Part shown: one piece after another, positions 45,865 through 56,807 of the stretch | Layout: every line of letters starts with the position of its first letter | Position numbering within the stretch: the first letter of the stretch is position 1 | Assembly (NCBI RefSeq): GCF_003185655.1 | Contig: NZ_QHJQ01000010.1 | Span: 56,238-120,237 of the forward strand | Direction of reading: 5' to 3' | DNA length: 64,000 bases | Origin: Coraliomargarita sinensis | GTDB taxonomy: Bacteria; Verrucomicrobiota; Verrucomicrobiia; Opitutales; Coraliomargaritaceae | Made by a program: the position numbers and the translations under genes | The notes under the pieces: model-generated | What the model saw: the letters and a program-made list of their open reading frames with translations, nothing else | The model's database searches: none | What the model was told of the DNA's origin: nothing

Positions 45865-46653
45865 ATGCTCGCAATCGACCTTAAGAATCAACGTTGCGTC
45901 GTCACCGGTGTGACAAGTGGGATCGGTGCCGCCATTGCAAGAGTGCTGGCGCAGGCTGGCTGTCATGTGGCCGGTTGCGGGCGCAGCCCTGGAGATTCAG
46001 CGGGTGCGCGCAAATTTATCGAATCGGTCGAAGCGCAGGGGCGGAAGGCGGTCTATCTGACGGCCGACCTTTCGGACAAGCGTGCGCCAAACCGCTTTAT
46101 CGAAGAAGCGTCCGAGGCTTTGGGCGGTATCGATCTGCTGGTATCAAATGCCGGCAGAAATGTTTTTGAAGGGGCGAAGGACTGTAGCGAGGACGCATGG
46201 GAAGAATGTATGAACCTCGACCTCGCATCGCACTGGCGTCTCGCTCAGGCCGCACGGCCGCATCTTGCCCGGGCCGAGCCCGGTGTCATCCTTATCATTG
46301 GTTCGAACCACGCCTGGAGCAGCATTCCCGGCTGCTTCCCTTACAATGTAGCCAAGGCCGGCCTGCTTGGGCTGGTGCAATCGCTCGCCATCGAGTGGGG
46401 CCCTGAGATTCGTACCGTGGGCATCGCCCCCGGCTTTATTGATACTGCGGGCAACCAGACTTGGTTCGACTCCTTCCCGGATTCCGCCGCCGAACGTGCG
46501 CGCACGGAGGCCATGCACCCGGTCGGGCGCATCGGCACGGTCGATGAAATCGGCCAGCTTTGTGCCTATCTCGCCTCACCCATGGCCGGCTTTATTTCCG
46601 GCACCACGCTCTGCGTGGACGGGGGGCGCAGCGCCTTGATGCAGGACGGTTGA
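45865..46653 (+). CDS. Short-chain dehydrogenase/reductase
   Basis: This 262-residue classical SDR has the cofactor motif GVTSGIG (about 15-21), LVSNAGRN (NAG motif, about 93-99), a catalytic region IIGSNHAWSS and the active site YNVAK at 160-164. The C-terminus FISGTTLCVDGG is typical. It likely oxidises or reduces a sugar or sugar-acid hydroxyl with NAD(P). It is the third gene of the RraA-dehydratase-SDR operon and follows the dehydratase by 24 bp. Confidence 0.92.
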   Translation: MLAIDLKNQRCVVTGVTSGIGAAIARVLAQAGCHVAGCGRSPGDSAGARKFIESVEAQGRKAVYLTADLSDKRAPNRFIEEASEALGGIDLLVSNAGRNVFEGAKDCSEDAWEECMNLDLASHWRLAQAARPHLARAEPGVILIIGSNHAWSSIPGCFPYNVAKAGLLGLVQSLAIEWGPEIRTVGIAPGFIDTAGNQTWFDSFPDSAAERARTEAMHPVGRIGTVDEIGQLCAYLASPMAGFISGTTLCVDGGRSALMQDG

Positions 46654-46717
46654 GAATGTCTTTCGCCAGGGGGGTGCTCGTCGCCACTCGCGTGTCCTGC
46701 GTGGCGCTTTGGATGTC

Positions 46718-46742
46718 CGCGACTTCCCGGGGGGAAGCCGCG
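46718..46742. terminator. GC-rich hairpin between convergent genes
   Basis: CGCG-A-CTTCCC, a GGG loop and GGGAAG-C-CGCG form a stem with one mismatch, between the stops of the SDR (plus) and RNase E/G (minus) genes. It could serve both strands, but there is no T run. Confidence 0.4.
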
Positions 46743-46756
46743 AACGTTAGAAAGCC

Positions 46757-48502
<1,746 letters not shown>

Positions 48503-48589
48503 TGGTCTTGGTTTCCCGGGGGTGAGCGGGGGTCCCAAGCTCTAGCTGCGTTCGCCGACGGTCTGGTGCGTGAATGCCATGTATCGAAA

Positions 48590-49843
<1,254 letters not shown>

Positions 49844-49849
49844 ACTATG

Positions 49850-49923
49850 TTGAAAGTTGTTGGTTGAAAGTTGTTTGTTGGGTCAGACTGCTATCGTTCA
49901 ACGGGCAACCTGCAACCAACAAC
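49850..49923. repeat. Short tandem and inverted repeat in an intergenic gap
   Basis: TTGAAAGTTGTTGG and TTGAAAGTTGTTTG stand in tandem at 49850-49877. GTTGTTGGTTG at 49856-49866 is the exact inverse of CAACCAACAAC at 49913-49923. Such slippage-like sequences occur between genes elsewhere in the window (TAATGACT repeated at about 990-1020). Confidence 0.5.
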
Positions 49924-49927
49924 GCAC

Positions 49928-50389
49928 TTAATTGACGTCGCCAAGATAATTGGAGCCGGGGTCAAAACCCTTGTCGGTGAAATGCGCTTTGATCACTTCG
50001 GGTAGAAAACGGCGGTCTTTCAACTCGTCGAGAGGGATCCATTCCACACCGATCTGTTTCTTGTCGTGCTCGCTCCCCGGGCCGATGCCGTCTGGATCGG
50101 GCAGGCTGCAGCGGAAAACGTTTTCCACCTGATGAAAGGCGCGGTGGGCATGGCGGAATTCGTGGTTTTTGCCGATGTACTCGCGTACGTAGAGGAGCTC
50201 GCCGACCTCGACCCGGGTGCCGATTTCCTCCAGGCACTCGCGCTCCAAGCCCTCGCGGAGAGTTTCGCCGTGGCGCTGTCCTCCACCCGGCAGGATGTAG
50301 AAAATACCGGTCTTATCACGCATCTTGATGGTGAGCAGTTTTTTCTGGCGGATGATGAGCGCGCGGGCAGCTGTTCGAATAAATCGCAT
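49928..50389 (-). CDS. NUDIX hydrolase
   Basis: This 153-residue protein has a complete Nudix box G-x5-E-x7-R-E-U-x-E-E-x-G-U at residues 36-58 ([20 protein letters not shown], then IGT). The N-terminus [18 protein letters not shown] and [10 protein letters not shown] are typical of the fold. It hydrolyses a nucleoside diphosphate linked to another group; the substrate is not predictable. It lies upstream of the rodA-like gene on the same strand with an 84-bp repeat-containing gap. Confidence 0.92.
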   Translation of the reverse strand: MRFIRTAARALIIRQKKLLTIKMRDKTGIFYILPGGGQRHGETLREGLERECLEEIGTRVEVGELLYVREYIGKNHEFRHAHRAFHQVENVFRCSLPDPDGIGPGSEHDKKQIGVEWIPLDELKDRRFLPEVIKAHFTDKGFDPGSNYLGDVN

Positions 50390-50519
50390 AGATAGAGCCT
50401 ACAGCAAATCCCACTCACTAAGAGGGGCAAGTCTCAACAATTGCTTCACGATGTCACAAAGGGGTGAAAAATATTTACCGTTATTTACAATCGACCCCTG
50501 CTTGGGCAGCCTCTAGGCG

Positions 50520-50873
50520 ATGATCGTTTTAATGAAAGAGATCGGCAGAGATAAATTTTTGGAGCAGTTTGCGGATTCACCCGCCAGACTGGCCTGGGCG
50601 GAGGCGTATCTCTCGGACCGGGAATCGGTGCGCGCTCTGGTGGACGCGGTCGACGAGAGCCCGTACAGTCTTCGCCAATGGGTCGATGCCTTCATTGTGG
50701 TCGGCCAGTGGCTGGACGCCCGGGGATTGCGGGCCTCATTTCAGGACCAGCTGGGTTACGTAAGCTGCGCCTGTGAGGCCGCCGGTGCCGGTGCGAACCT
50801 CACGACGCTCTCCGGAGTGGTCACCGAGATGCTCGATGACTACGGCTTCGAGTCCGCGGTGGAGCAGTCATAG
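50520..50873 (+). CDS. Conserved-looking hypothetical protein, 117 aa
   Basis: This 117-residue acidic, helix-rich soluble protein begins MIVLMKEIGRDKFLEQF and contains SLRQWVDAFIVVGQWLDARG. No family is recognised, and no membrane or export signal is present. Reading frame quality and codon use resemble the neighbouring chromosomal genes. It is divergent from the NUDIX gene and convergent with the TPR gene beyond a structured 299-bp gap. Either ATG (50520 or 50532) may start it. Confidence 0.55.
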   Translation: MIVLMKEIGRDKFLEQFADSPARLAWAEAYLSDRESVRALVDAVDESPYSLRQWVDAFIVVGQWLDARGLRASFQDQLGYVSCACEAAGAGANLTTLSGVVTEMLDDYGFESAVEQS

Positions 50874-50897
50874 AAGTTAAGGGAGCAGCACCAGGGC

Positions 50898-50918
50898 AAG
50901 GCGCCGGCCTTACCTTTT
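50898..50918 (+). terminator. Possible weak terminator after the 117-aa gene
   Basis: AAGGC and GCCTT pair around a GCCG loop, followed by ACCTTTT. The stem is only 5 bp, so this is tentative. Confidence 0.3.
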
Positions 50919-51018
50919 CAATCTGATGTAGAAAGAATGAATAAAAGCCAGGCGTGTCTGATTTTGACGACGAAAGGCGCGAGAAACACGAAAAAGAGAA
51001 GCCACAGTGCTGGGGGAG

Positions 51019-51058
51019 GAACCGTTAATGAACGTTAATTAACGTCAATTAACGGTTC
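51019..51058. repeat. 40-bp near-perfect palindrome
   Basis: The arms GAACCGTTAAT and ATTAACGGTTC enclose ACGTTAATTAACGT, itself a palindrome on the same centre; only two base pairs of the 20 do not match. It reads as repeated GTTAAT/ATTAAC units. With no T run it is not a standard terminator. An operator, a protein-binding site or a dispersed palindromic repeat are all possible. Confidence 0.75.
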
Positions 51059-51172
51059 AAAGTGAACCCATGCTATACGAGGGAAAGCACTCGAGCATGG
51101 GACACCGTTCGACCAGTCTGGACTACATCCAGTCCTCGACGGAGGGCATCGCTCTGCCGTTGCCGCTTACGC

Positions 51173-52015
51173 TCAGTGCTGCGCGATCTCATCCAGTACC
51201 TGCTGCTTTGATTTTTGCAGGCTGGGTGTTTGCACATTCCGGGCGAGCTCGATGGCCTGGTTGGTCCGGCCGAGCTTGCCCATGACCCGGGCGCGGTGCA
51301 GATTAAGAATTTCGACCCTCAGTGGGTCATCGGCCTCCTTGTGCATTCGGTTCCAGTGCAGCAGTGCGGACTTCCAATCGGGGCTGCTGAGGTCGTAGTA
51401 GGCTTCGCCCAGTCGCATTTGCAGATCGAAGGCTTCCGGTTCGAGACTCGCTGCCTTTTTGAAAGCTTTCAGCATTTCCCGCTCCAGAGCGTCACGGGTA
51501 AAGATACCGTCATCGATGTAAACGGTGCGGAATTCCTGCAGGAGTTGCCCCAGTGCGAAATGATAAACCGCCGTTTCCGGTTCCAGTTCGACTGCGCGCA
51601 GGTAAAAGGGCAGGGCCGCTTTTGCCTTGCCGCCCTCAGCCAGGTGGGTGCCGATCTGTTGTTTGACCACCGCGATGTTGGGATCGATCTCGTCCGCTTT
51701 GAGAAAGGCGCTGAACGCTTCCTCGTATTGCTCCACCCGACGGAGCAGCTTCCCGTAAAGGATGAGGGCATTCACGTCATTGGGGTGGTCGATCAGGTAG
51801 GCGCTGTAAGCGCCGATCAGGTCCGTCACATGGCGCTCAATATCGTCGGTGCTGTAAAATTCGGGATCCTCCGCGATCTTTTTGTAGATCCGCTCTTCTT
51901 TCATCGCGATGTCGGCCAGGCGCCTGTCCGCCACGCTGGTTTGAGCCCACGCAACACTTGTCACCACGACGCCGATGAGAGATAGAGACATGACTTTGAG
52001 CAGAGGACACCTCAT
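51173..52015 (-). CDS. Secreted TPR protein
   Basis: This 280-residue protein has a signal peptide (about 1-25, MRCPLLKVMSLSLIGVVV, cleavage near AWAQ) and tetratricopeptide-like repeats: NALILYGKLLRRVEQYEEAF, AVVKQQIGTHLAEGGKAKAA and AVYHFALGQLLQEF. The ATG at 52015 is chosen because the signal peptide follows it. It would be a periplasmic scaffold. It is divergent from the DtxR-type regulator with about 145 bp between starts, so the regulator could control it. Confidence 0.75.
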   Translation of the reverse strand: MRCPLLKVMSLSLIGVVVTSVAWAQTSVADRRLADIAMKEERIYKKIAEDPEFYSTDDIERHVTDLIGAYSAYLIDHPNDVNALILYGKLLRRVEQYEEAFSAFLKADEIDPNIAVVKQQIGTHLAEGGKAKAALPFYLRAVELEPETAVYHFALGQLLQEFRTVYIDDGIFTRDALEREMLKAFKKAASLEPEAFDLQMRLGEAYYDLSSPDWKSALLHWNRMHKEADDPLRVEILNLHRARVMGKLGRTNQAIELARNVQTPSLQKSKQQVLDEIAQH

Positions 52016-52159
52016 ATTGCGTATGACATTAAAAAAGTCTGAAATGACGAAAAGCACGAAATCGTGCTCTGGTCGATAAATCTAAAGGTGGCTGATGGAT
52101 TTTTGTCTTATCTTTTGTTTCGACTTGGCCTGAACTGGTTCCCAATAGATTTTTACACC

Positions 52160-52828
52160 ATGCCCAGCTCTACCGTCGAAGATTACATCAAGCAGATTTA
52201 TCTGCTGGAGGAAAAGACCTCCCAAGTCGAAATTCCTATGGGACAGGTCGCGGGAGCCCTCGGCGTGGTGCCGGGCACGGCCACCACCATGGTCAAGGCC
52301 CTCGCGGATGCCGGACTGGTGGAATATGCGCCCCGTGTCGGCGTGCAACTAACCGACCCGGGCCGGAAGCTCGCGCTCCACGTGCTTCGTCGTCATCGTT
52401 TGATCGAGCAGTTTCTCGTCGAGGTGCTTGGCTTCGACTGGTCCGAGGTACACGAGGAGGCCGAGCAACTGGAGCACGTCGTGTCCGACCTTTTACTGGA
52501 CCGGATGGATCAATACCTTGGTCATCCCACGGAAGATCCACACGGCGACCCCATCCCGTCGGCGGAGGGTGAGCTGTCTGTCGGTAGCGTGCATTCATTG
52601 GCCGACTGCGAGCTCGACAGGGAGTTCGAAGTCGAGCGTATCCGTGATCAGGACACCGGATTTTTGAACTACATCGCTTCTGCCGGCCTCAATCCCGGGA
52701 TTAAAGTCAAAGTGACTGCCCGGAATCCAAGTGCCGAGTCCGTGCAGGTCGACGTCGGCCCCGGTGATCAGCACAGCCTCGGGTTTGGAGCTGCCGCCAA
52801 GGTTATGGTGCGACAGGCGGCTCGTTGA
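52160..52828 (+). CDS. DtxR/MntR-family metal-dependent repressor
   Basis: This 222-residue protein starts MPSSTVEDYIKQIYLLEEK, the family's usual N-terminus. The winged helix-turn-helix (about 5-65) has VAGALGVVPGTATTMVKAL. The dimerisation/metal-binding domain (about 70-145) has LRRHRLIEQFLVEVLGF and EEAEQLEHVVSDLLLDRMD with conserved His and Glu. A C-terminal FeoA/SH3-like domain (about 150-222) is present. It likely senses Mn or Fe. The upstream extension of the frame to 52064 has no domain and is rejected. Its 3' end overlaps that of the convergent sulfatase by 26 bp. Confidence 0.92.
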   Translation: MPSSTVEDYIKQIYLLEEKTSQVEIPMGQVAGALGVVPGTATTMVKALADAGLVEYAPRVGVQLTDPGRKLALHVLRRHRLIEQFLVEVLGFDWSEVHEEAEQLEHVVSDLLLDRMDQYLGHPTEDPHGDPIPSAEGELSVGSVHSLADCELDREFEVERIRDQDTGFLNYIASAGLNPGIKVKVTARNPSAESVQVDVGPGDQHSLGFGAAAKVMVRQAAR

Positions 52829-54152
52829 TAAGTCCTTTGTCCTGCGTGTCGGCGATCCAGGCGTCGAGTCGGGTCCTCAGCTCGTTAAGCGTTTGCTGGT
52901 GCGCCGGCGACTTGGCGAGATTGTCCAGCTCGTGCGGGTCGGCTTTCAGGTCGTATAGTTCTTCCTTCGGCTTGGTTTCGGCCAGAAACAGCTGCTGGGC
53001 CTGCGTCAGTTCACCCCGGGCATTCAGTTTTTTGATGACCGGCAGCATCGGGCGGTGCTTCTGCACGTAGCGGCATTCGCGGTAACCGTTTTCAGGATTA
53101 TAATTGCGGATGTATTTGAAGCGTTCGGTGCGGACACAGCGTATGCGGTCCGTCACTTCGTCGATCCGGTCGCGGGCAGCGAAGATCTGCTCCCGTTTCC
53201 GGGCGTCGGGCCCCAGGATAGGGTGCCCGTCGAGGTAGGCCGGGAGACTGGCGCCCGCAAGATCAAGTATGGTTGCCGAGATGTCGATCAAGCTGACCAA
53301 ATCATGGTTGACCATTCCCGGGGCCAGCTGCCCGGGCCAGCGGAGGATGAGCGGTACCTGAATGCCCGGATCGTAAAGCCAGCATTTCCCGCGTAGATGA
53401 CAGCGCCCGTTATCGCCGATAAAGACCACGACCGTGTTATCTTCAATGCCTTCGCTCTTTAACCGGTCCAAAATTTCACCGACCTGTGCGTCCATCTTTT
53501 CGATGCTGTCGAGATATTCGGCCCAGTCCCGTCGACACACCGGGTGGTCGGGAAAGTAGGGGGGTAACTCGACCTCGTCGACTGCAACCGGGGATTCCGA
53601 TGCCTCGCGAACCTCACGCCAGCCCGAGCCCGGCTGGCGGTGGGTGATGAATAAGGTAATCTGAGCAAAGAAAGGCTGGCCTGCTTCCCTTTGGGACCAG
53701 TCGTCACCGTCAAAGAGCGGGGCTGCTTCGAAATTCAGGTCGGTCTTAGCCGAGTAGCCGCAGCCAAGAGCGGTATAGTAGCCCGCCTTACGCAGTAAGT
53801 GGGTGATCGGCTGGATGCCTTCGGGGAGTGTGCCGATACTTCTACGCTGGTCCTGGGTGTCCGTCCGCGTCTGGTAGACGCCAGTCATCATGGCATTGCG
53901 TGATGGCGTGCAGGATGGTGCGGTGGCAAAGGCCCGGGTGTAGCGCACGCCCTGCCGGGCCAGGCCGTCCAGATGGGGCGTCTCCACCGCCGGGTGACCG
54001 TAGCACGACAGCTCCGTACTGATGTCTTCGGCCATAATCCAAACGATGTTGGGCCGCGCGGCTTTCGGAGTCGGATCTTCAGCCGGAAGTGGCTTGGTTA
54101 GGATACATAGCGTGGCAATTAATTTGAGTAAATTCTGGCGGTTCATTTTCAC
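52803..54152 (-). CDS. Secreted sulfatase, type I
   Basis: This 449-residue protein has a signal peptide (about 1-24) and a sulfatase domain starting RPNIVWIMAEDIST (metal Asp/Glu). The formylglycine motif C-T-P-S-R is at residues 81-85 (ATAPSCTPSRNAMMTG), and the second metal site is in VVVFIGDNGRCHLRGK. Such enzymes need a formylglycine-generating enzyme or anaerobic maturase, not present here. It probably removes sulfate from algal or animal glycans, in keeping with a marine way of life. It is the last recognisable chromosomal gene before the cassette array. Confidence 0.92.
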   Translation of the reverse strand: MKMNRQNLLKLIATLCILTKPLPAEDPTPKAARPNIVWIMAEDISTELSCYGHPAVETPHLDGLARQGVRYTRAFATAPSCTPSRNAMMTGVYQTRTDTQDQRRSIGTLPEGIQPITHLLRKAGYYTALGCGYSAKTDLNFEAAPLFDGDDWSQREAGQPFFAQITLFITHRQPGSGWREVREASESPVAVDEVELPPYFPDHPVCRRDWAEYLDSIEKMDAQVGEILDRLKSEGIEDNTVVVFIGDNGRCHLRGKCWLYDPGIQVPLILRWPGQLAPGMVNHDLVSLIDISATILDLAGASLPAYLDGHPILGPDARKREQIFAARDRIDEVTDRIRCVRTERFKYIRNYNPENGYRECRYVQKHRPMLPVIKKLNARGELTQAQQLFLAETKPKEELYDLKADPHELDNLAKSPAHQQTLNELRTRLDAWIADTQDKGLINEPPVAP

Positions 54153-54211
54153 TCAGACAAAGTAAAGTGTCTCAAGGGGTGGCCACGCGGTGCATGGTCG
54201 CGGATTTGATA

Positions 54212-54640
54212 TCAGAGTTTGGATTGGTTGTCGTTTTTTCGCTTTTTATAAAAGCCATAGCCCACTCCCCAGCCAAGAAGGATGGGCAGGTGGTAGAAGC
54301 CGAGAAATAACAGACCGATCGCCCAGAGGGGGTCCTTATTTGCATAGAGCATTGCGAATAGAATCATTCCGGCTGCCGAAGCAATCAGGTTTCCCATGAT
54401 GCCATTCTTTCCCGCAACTGTGGTAGTGGCCAATCCGACGCTGGCAATGATCGTGCAGAAAAGGGCCGTGTGGGCAGATTCGTCCAGGGCGAGTTCAGCC
54501 AATGGAAAAAGCATCAGGTAGCCCAAGGTCATGATCAAGGCCCCGACGATCATCTCTTTTCCTCCTTCTTTTGTCTCAACCGGGTCCAATGAGTCCTGAT
54601 GGTGAGTTGGCTCGGGGGCGCTCCATTTGAAGGTTTTCAT
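54212..54640 (-). CDS. Hypothetical membrane protein, first array gene (left end)
   Basis: This 142-residue protein has a polar N-terminus (about 1-30) and about four membrane helices (MIVGALIMTLGYLMLFPLAE, LFCTIIASVGLATTTVAG, LIASAAGMILFAMLYA, AIGLLFLGFYHLPILLGW). No family is recognised. A decayed R' box (ACGTCAAG at 54652-54659) lies 12 nt upstream of its start codon, so it may be the oldest surviving cassette. Nothing in the following sequence to 54153 shows a clear attC. Confidence 0.55.
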   Translation of the reverse strand: MKTFKWSAPEPTHHQDSLDPVETKEGGKEMIVGALIMTLGYLMLFPLAELALDESAHTALFCTIIASVGLATTTVAGKNGIMGNLIASAAGMILFAMLYANKDPLWAIGLLFLGFYHLPILLGWGVGYGFYKKRKNDNQSKL

Positions 54641-54650
54641 TTTTACTGAT

Positions 54651-54660
54651 TACGTCAAGC
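54651..54660 (-). repeat. Decayed R' box of a cassette junction
   Basis: On the minus strand this reads CTTGACGTA, matching the CTTGACGT box at other junctions, 12 nt before the start at 54640. The rest of the putative attC (to about 54711) has no clear bulged hairpin. Confidence 0.35.
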
Positions 54661-54711
54661 TGGGCTATCTGGGGACCTTGCCCGGAATTGGCTGGTGCTG
54701 CCGGCTGGAGC

Positions 54712-55068
54712 TTATTCGGCAAAGGGGTTGAATTCCGGGTTTCCGCATCCGCAGAACATGCACTGCATGTTTCGCGAGTTCATCTTTCGGCTGCATGACG
54801 GACAGGTCACAACCTTCGGGGCGACCCTGCCGTCCTTTTGGCCGTCCATGAGGTCGAGCTCTTCCATTCTCTGCATCAGATCTTTTTCATCCAGATGGTG
54901 CTTTTCTTTCAGGAAGCTCCATACTGCTTGCGTTGCCAATGCGAGTTGCCCCACCTTTTCCGCGTAATCCTGTGATTTGTCGACGGCATCACGGCTATCC
55001 TTCTTGGCAGCATCAACATTGCGTTGCATCTGCTCGATCTTCCATTGCTGGATTATGTCCCAAAGCAT
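54712..55068 (-). CDS. Hypothetical protein with C-terminal zinc ribbon
   Basis: This 118-residue protein starts MLWDIIQQWKIEQMQRN after a good ribosome site (AGGAAACAG). Its N-terminal two thirds are predicted helical/coiled coil, and the C-terminus has a CxxC...CxxC ribbon (CPSCSRKMNSRNMQCMFCG). No family name can be given. It lies in the array, with a weak R' box (ACGGTGAG) 20 nt upstream of the start. Confidence 0.55.
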   Translation of the reverse strand: MLWDIIQQWKIEQMQRNVDAAKKDSRDAVDKSQDYAEKVGQLALATQAVWSFLKEKHHLDEKDLMQRMEELDLMDGQKDGRVAPKVVTCPSCSRKMNSRNMQCMFCGCGNPEFNPFAE

Positions 55069-55086
55069 TCTGTTTCCTTCTGTTTT

Positions 55087-55096
55087 TACGGTGAGC
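55087..55096 (-). repeat. Decayed R' box of a cassette junction
   Basis: ACGGTGAGC here equals the AACGGTGAGC of the clear site at 63875, lacking only the first A. It lies 20 nt before the start at 55068. The remaining gap up to 55196 has no obvious attC hairpin. Confidence 0.35.
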
Positions 55097-55196
55097 GTTT
55101 TATTTTTCTTGGTGAATCGTCGTGGCTGTCCTGGTGAAACGGCAGCGGGCAAAGTTAATGGCTCGGGCCGGATTTGCGTTTCATTTGATCAGTTGC

Positions 55197-55481
55197 TTAA
55201 GCACGGTCGTCTTCTTTCCCGGTTGGCCTGGCAACGAAGTAGATTCCCAAACCCGCACCTACGGCACAACCGACCCACCAGCCTGTTGTCGTTTCTTTCT
55301 TAAATTCCTCTTTTGTCACGGGTTCCATCGCCCTCTCGCGGTAGTGGCTGCGCATGGTCGAACTGTCCGACGATGCAGACCAGAAGAGATCAAATATGCC
55401 TGCCTGATAAAGATAGCCGCACACCCCGCCCGAGATGGTAACAAACAGGAAAATAACGATTCTTTCTTTTAGCTTATTCAT
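55197..55481 (-). CDS. Small hypothetical membrane protein, 94 aa
   Basis: The N-terminal helix (about 8-27, IVIFLFVTISGGVCGYLYQ) and the C-terminal helix (about 68-84, WWVGCAVGAGLGIYFVA) flank a polar middle segment. No family is recognised. It is in the array orientation, with a box GCGTCGAG 9 nt upstream of the start. Confidence 0.5.
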   Translation of the reverse strand: MNKLKERIVIFLFVTISGGVCGYLYQAGIFDLFWSASSDSSTMRSHYRERAMEPVTKEEFKKETTTGWWVGCAVGAGLGIYFVARPTGKEDDRA

Positions 55482-55489
55482 ATTTGTGG

Positions 55490-55535
55490 GCGTCGAGAGC
55501 AGAGAGTAGCGGGGTGGGTCGCCTTTGCCAGGTTG
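55490..55535 (-). repeat. Putative decayed attC
   Basis: GCGTCGAG matches the box ACGTCGAG at other junctions. The right end CAGGTTGG holds a GTT. The internal hairpin is weak, so only position and box support this call. Confidence 0.3.
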
Positions 55536-55543
55536 GCCTTATT

Positions 55544-55933
55544 TTATGGGACCATGCCGTCATGCTTTTCGATAAAAGCAATCAGTGCATGCTTATTGGA
55601 AAGTTGGTCATGGGGAAGCTGTACTTCACAGCAAAACCACCCCTCCATGATTTTTGCCTTATCGTCTGAAAAGACGAAGTAAGTGAAGCCTGCATCCTTG
55701 GTGAGGTGATGCGATTTGAACCAATAATCCGCGTAATCGCCGTTGGCAAAGAAGATCCTGCCGCATTCAACCTTTTCTTCCTCAAGGAAGTGCCGCTTTA
55801 CGTAATCATTATACCCCGGCTTCAGGCTCAACTTTTCGGGGGGATGCCTTTCCCGGGTCTGTTTGAGCTCCTGCACGGTTGCGCTACAGCCGACGAAAGC
55901 CAAGCATACCAGTGCTGTGAGGATTCTTTTCAT
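55544..55933 (-). CDS. Hypothetical lipoprotein
   Basis: This 129-residue protein has a lipoprotein signal peptide (about 1-16, MKRILTALVCLAFVGC) with the lipid-modified Cys at position 16. The mature part has aromatic- and acid-rich segments (GRIFFANGDYADYWFKSHH, FVFSDDKAKIMEGWFCCEV). No family is recognised. It stands in the array, with AACGTGAGG just 5 nt upstream of the start. Confidence 0.6.
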   Translation of the reverse strand: MKRILTALVCLAFVGCSATVQELKQTRERHPPEKLSLKPGYNDYVKRHFLEEEKVECGRIFFANGDYADYWFKSHHLTKDAGFTYFVFSDDKAKIMEGWFCCEVQLPHDQLSNKHALIAFIEKHDGMVP

Positions 55934-55937
55934 TTTG

Positions 55938-55986
55938 AACGTGAGGACCGTGATTCCAGTCTGTGGGGAATTGTTTCAAGAGGTTC
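55938..55986 (-). repeat. Putative attC-like site
   Basis: It begins AACGTGAGG and ends GGTTC, as clear sites do. The stem (GATTCC with GGAATT plus a poor outer part) is weak. It precedes the lipoprotein gene start by 5 nt. Confidence 0.4.
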
Positions 55987-56222
55987 TCGAGCTTGTCGGG
56001 CGGCCGAATCGGGGTTGATCAGTTTCCTCCTCCAACCGTCGGCGGGGGCGGACATGTTGACTGAATCGCCTACATTTCAAAAGACTAATACAATGTTCAG
56101 CCCAAAGCTCAATCCTCTTTCCTTTCAACACGGAAATCCCCGGCTAATCCAGGCCCGTTGAGTTCCGCTGGCGAACCCTCAACGGAGTTGTCCTCCGCAG
56201 CCTGGTTTTTTTGTTTTGGCTT
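55987..56222. other. Gene-free part of a decayed cassette junction
   Basis: No gene is visible. It contains a perfect 8-bp inverted repeat CCGTTGAG/CTCAACGG at 56155-56185, whose CGTTGAG half resembles the attC box, and CCTGG followed by seven T residues near 56201-56211. It may be one or two degraded attC sites or a lost cassette. Confidence 0.4.
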
Positions 56223-56807
56223 TTATACGCTCCGGTACAGAAAGTAGAACCATCCGGGATGAACGAAACTATTTTCAGAGTAGAGGACTCTTACGTCTTC
56301 CCTGATTTCTATATCCTTCTCTCCGTTCTCGATCATTCCATGCACCTCAACCGTGTAGTCCTGTTTCTTCCAAATACAGCCGGGGACTGCAACTTTTGCC
56401 CGGCAATACTTCTTCCCCTCTCTTTCGAGCTCGTAGAAAATCCCTGACCTCGGACGAGTCTCGTGGACGATGTCGTAACGATGCCCATCATCGTAAACCA
56501 AAGTAGCTTTGTGAATAACGAATGATTTCCCTTTAAAGCTACTGTCAGCGTTGAGTGCTAAATCAACTGATGCGGGCATCGCTCCTCCGCTAAATGTAAA
56601 CAGGAATGGAATTCCTGTATCATACTGGGAGACATCCATGAAGCCGAGCATGTAGTGCGGTAGTTTTCCGTCGATGAAATCATCCCAATAATAACCATCT
56701 TTTGTTCCTATGGAAGGAACGCCGCCCGGAAGTGTTCCCACGTGAATTCCAAGGGTGAGAAGCCAGGCAATGCCGATGGTGATGGCTATTCTCTTCGCCT
56801 TCTTCAT
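56223..56807 (-). CDS. Hypothetical membrane-anchored protein, 194 aa
   Basis: The N-terminal helix (about 7-26, IAITIGIAWLLTLGIHVGTL) is followed by a soluble beta-rich domain (FLFTFSGGAMPASVDLALN, IHKATLVYDDGHRYDIVHE). No family is recognised. Its start overlaps the end of the next upstream gene by 4 bp (ATGA), so the two probably share one cassette, which is unusual for cassettes. Confidence 0.55.
   Translation of the reverse strand: MKKAKRIAITIGIAWLLTLGIHVGTLPGGVPSIGTKDGYYWDDFIDGKLPHYMLGFMDVSQYDTGIPFLFTFSGGAMPASVDLALNADSSFKGKSFVIHKATLVYDDGHRYDIVHETRPRSGIFYELEREGKKYCRAKVAVPGCIWKKQDYTVEVHGMIENGEKDIEIREDVRVLYSENSFVHPGWFYFLYRSV

Larger units (their letters stand above)
50874..51172. other. 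Structured gene-free gap between convergent genes
   Basis: No gene is visible. The gap contains the weak terminator above, a 40-bp palindrome at 51019-51058, a bulged hairpin at 51067-51101 (CCCATGCT/AGCATGGG outside CGAG/CTCG), and a small hairpin at 51120-51135 (GGACT/AGTCC). Four dyads in 240 bp is far above what the other gaps show. Confidence 0.6.

Noticed and set aside
52064..52159. 32-codon extension of the DtxR-type regulator
   Set aside because: The family N-terminus (VEDYIKQIYLLEE) begins after the ATG at 52160; the extension holds no domain.
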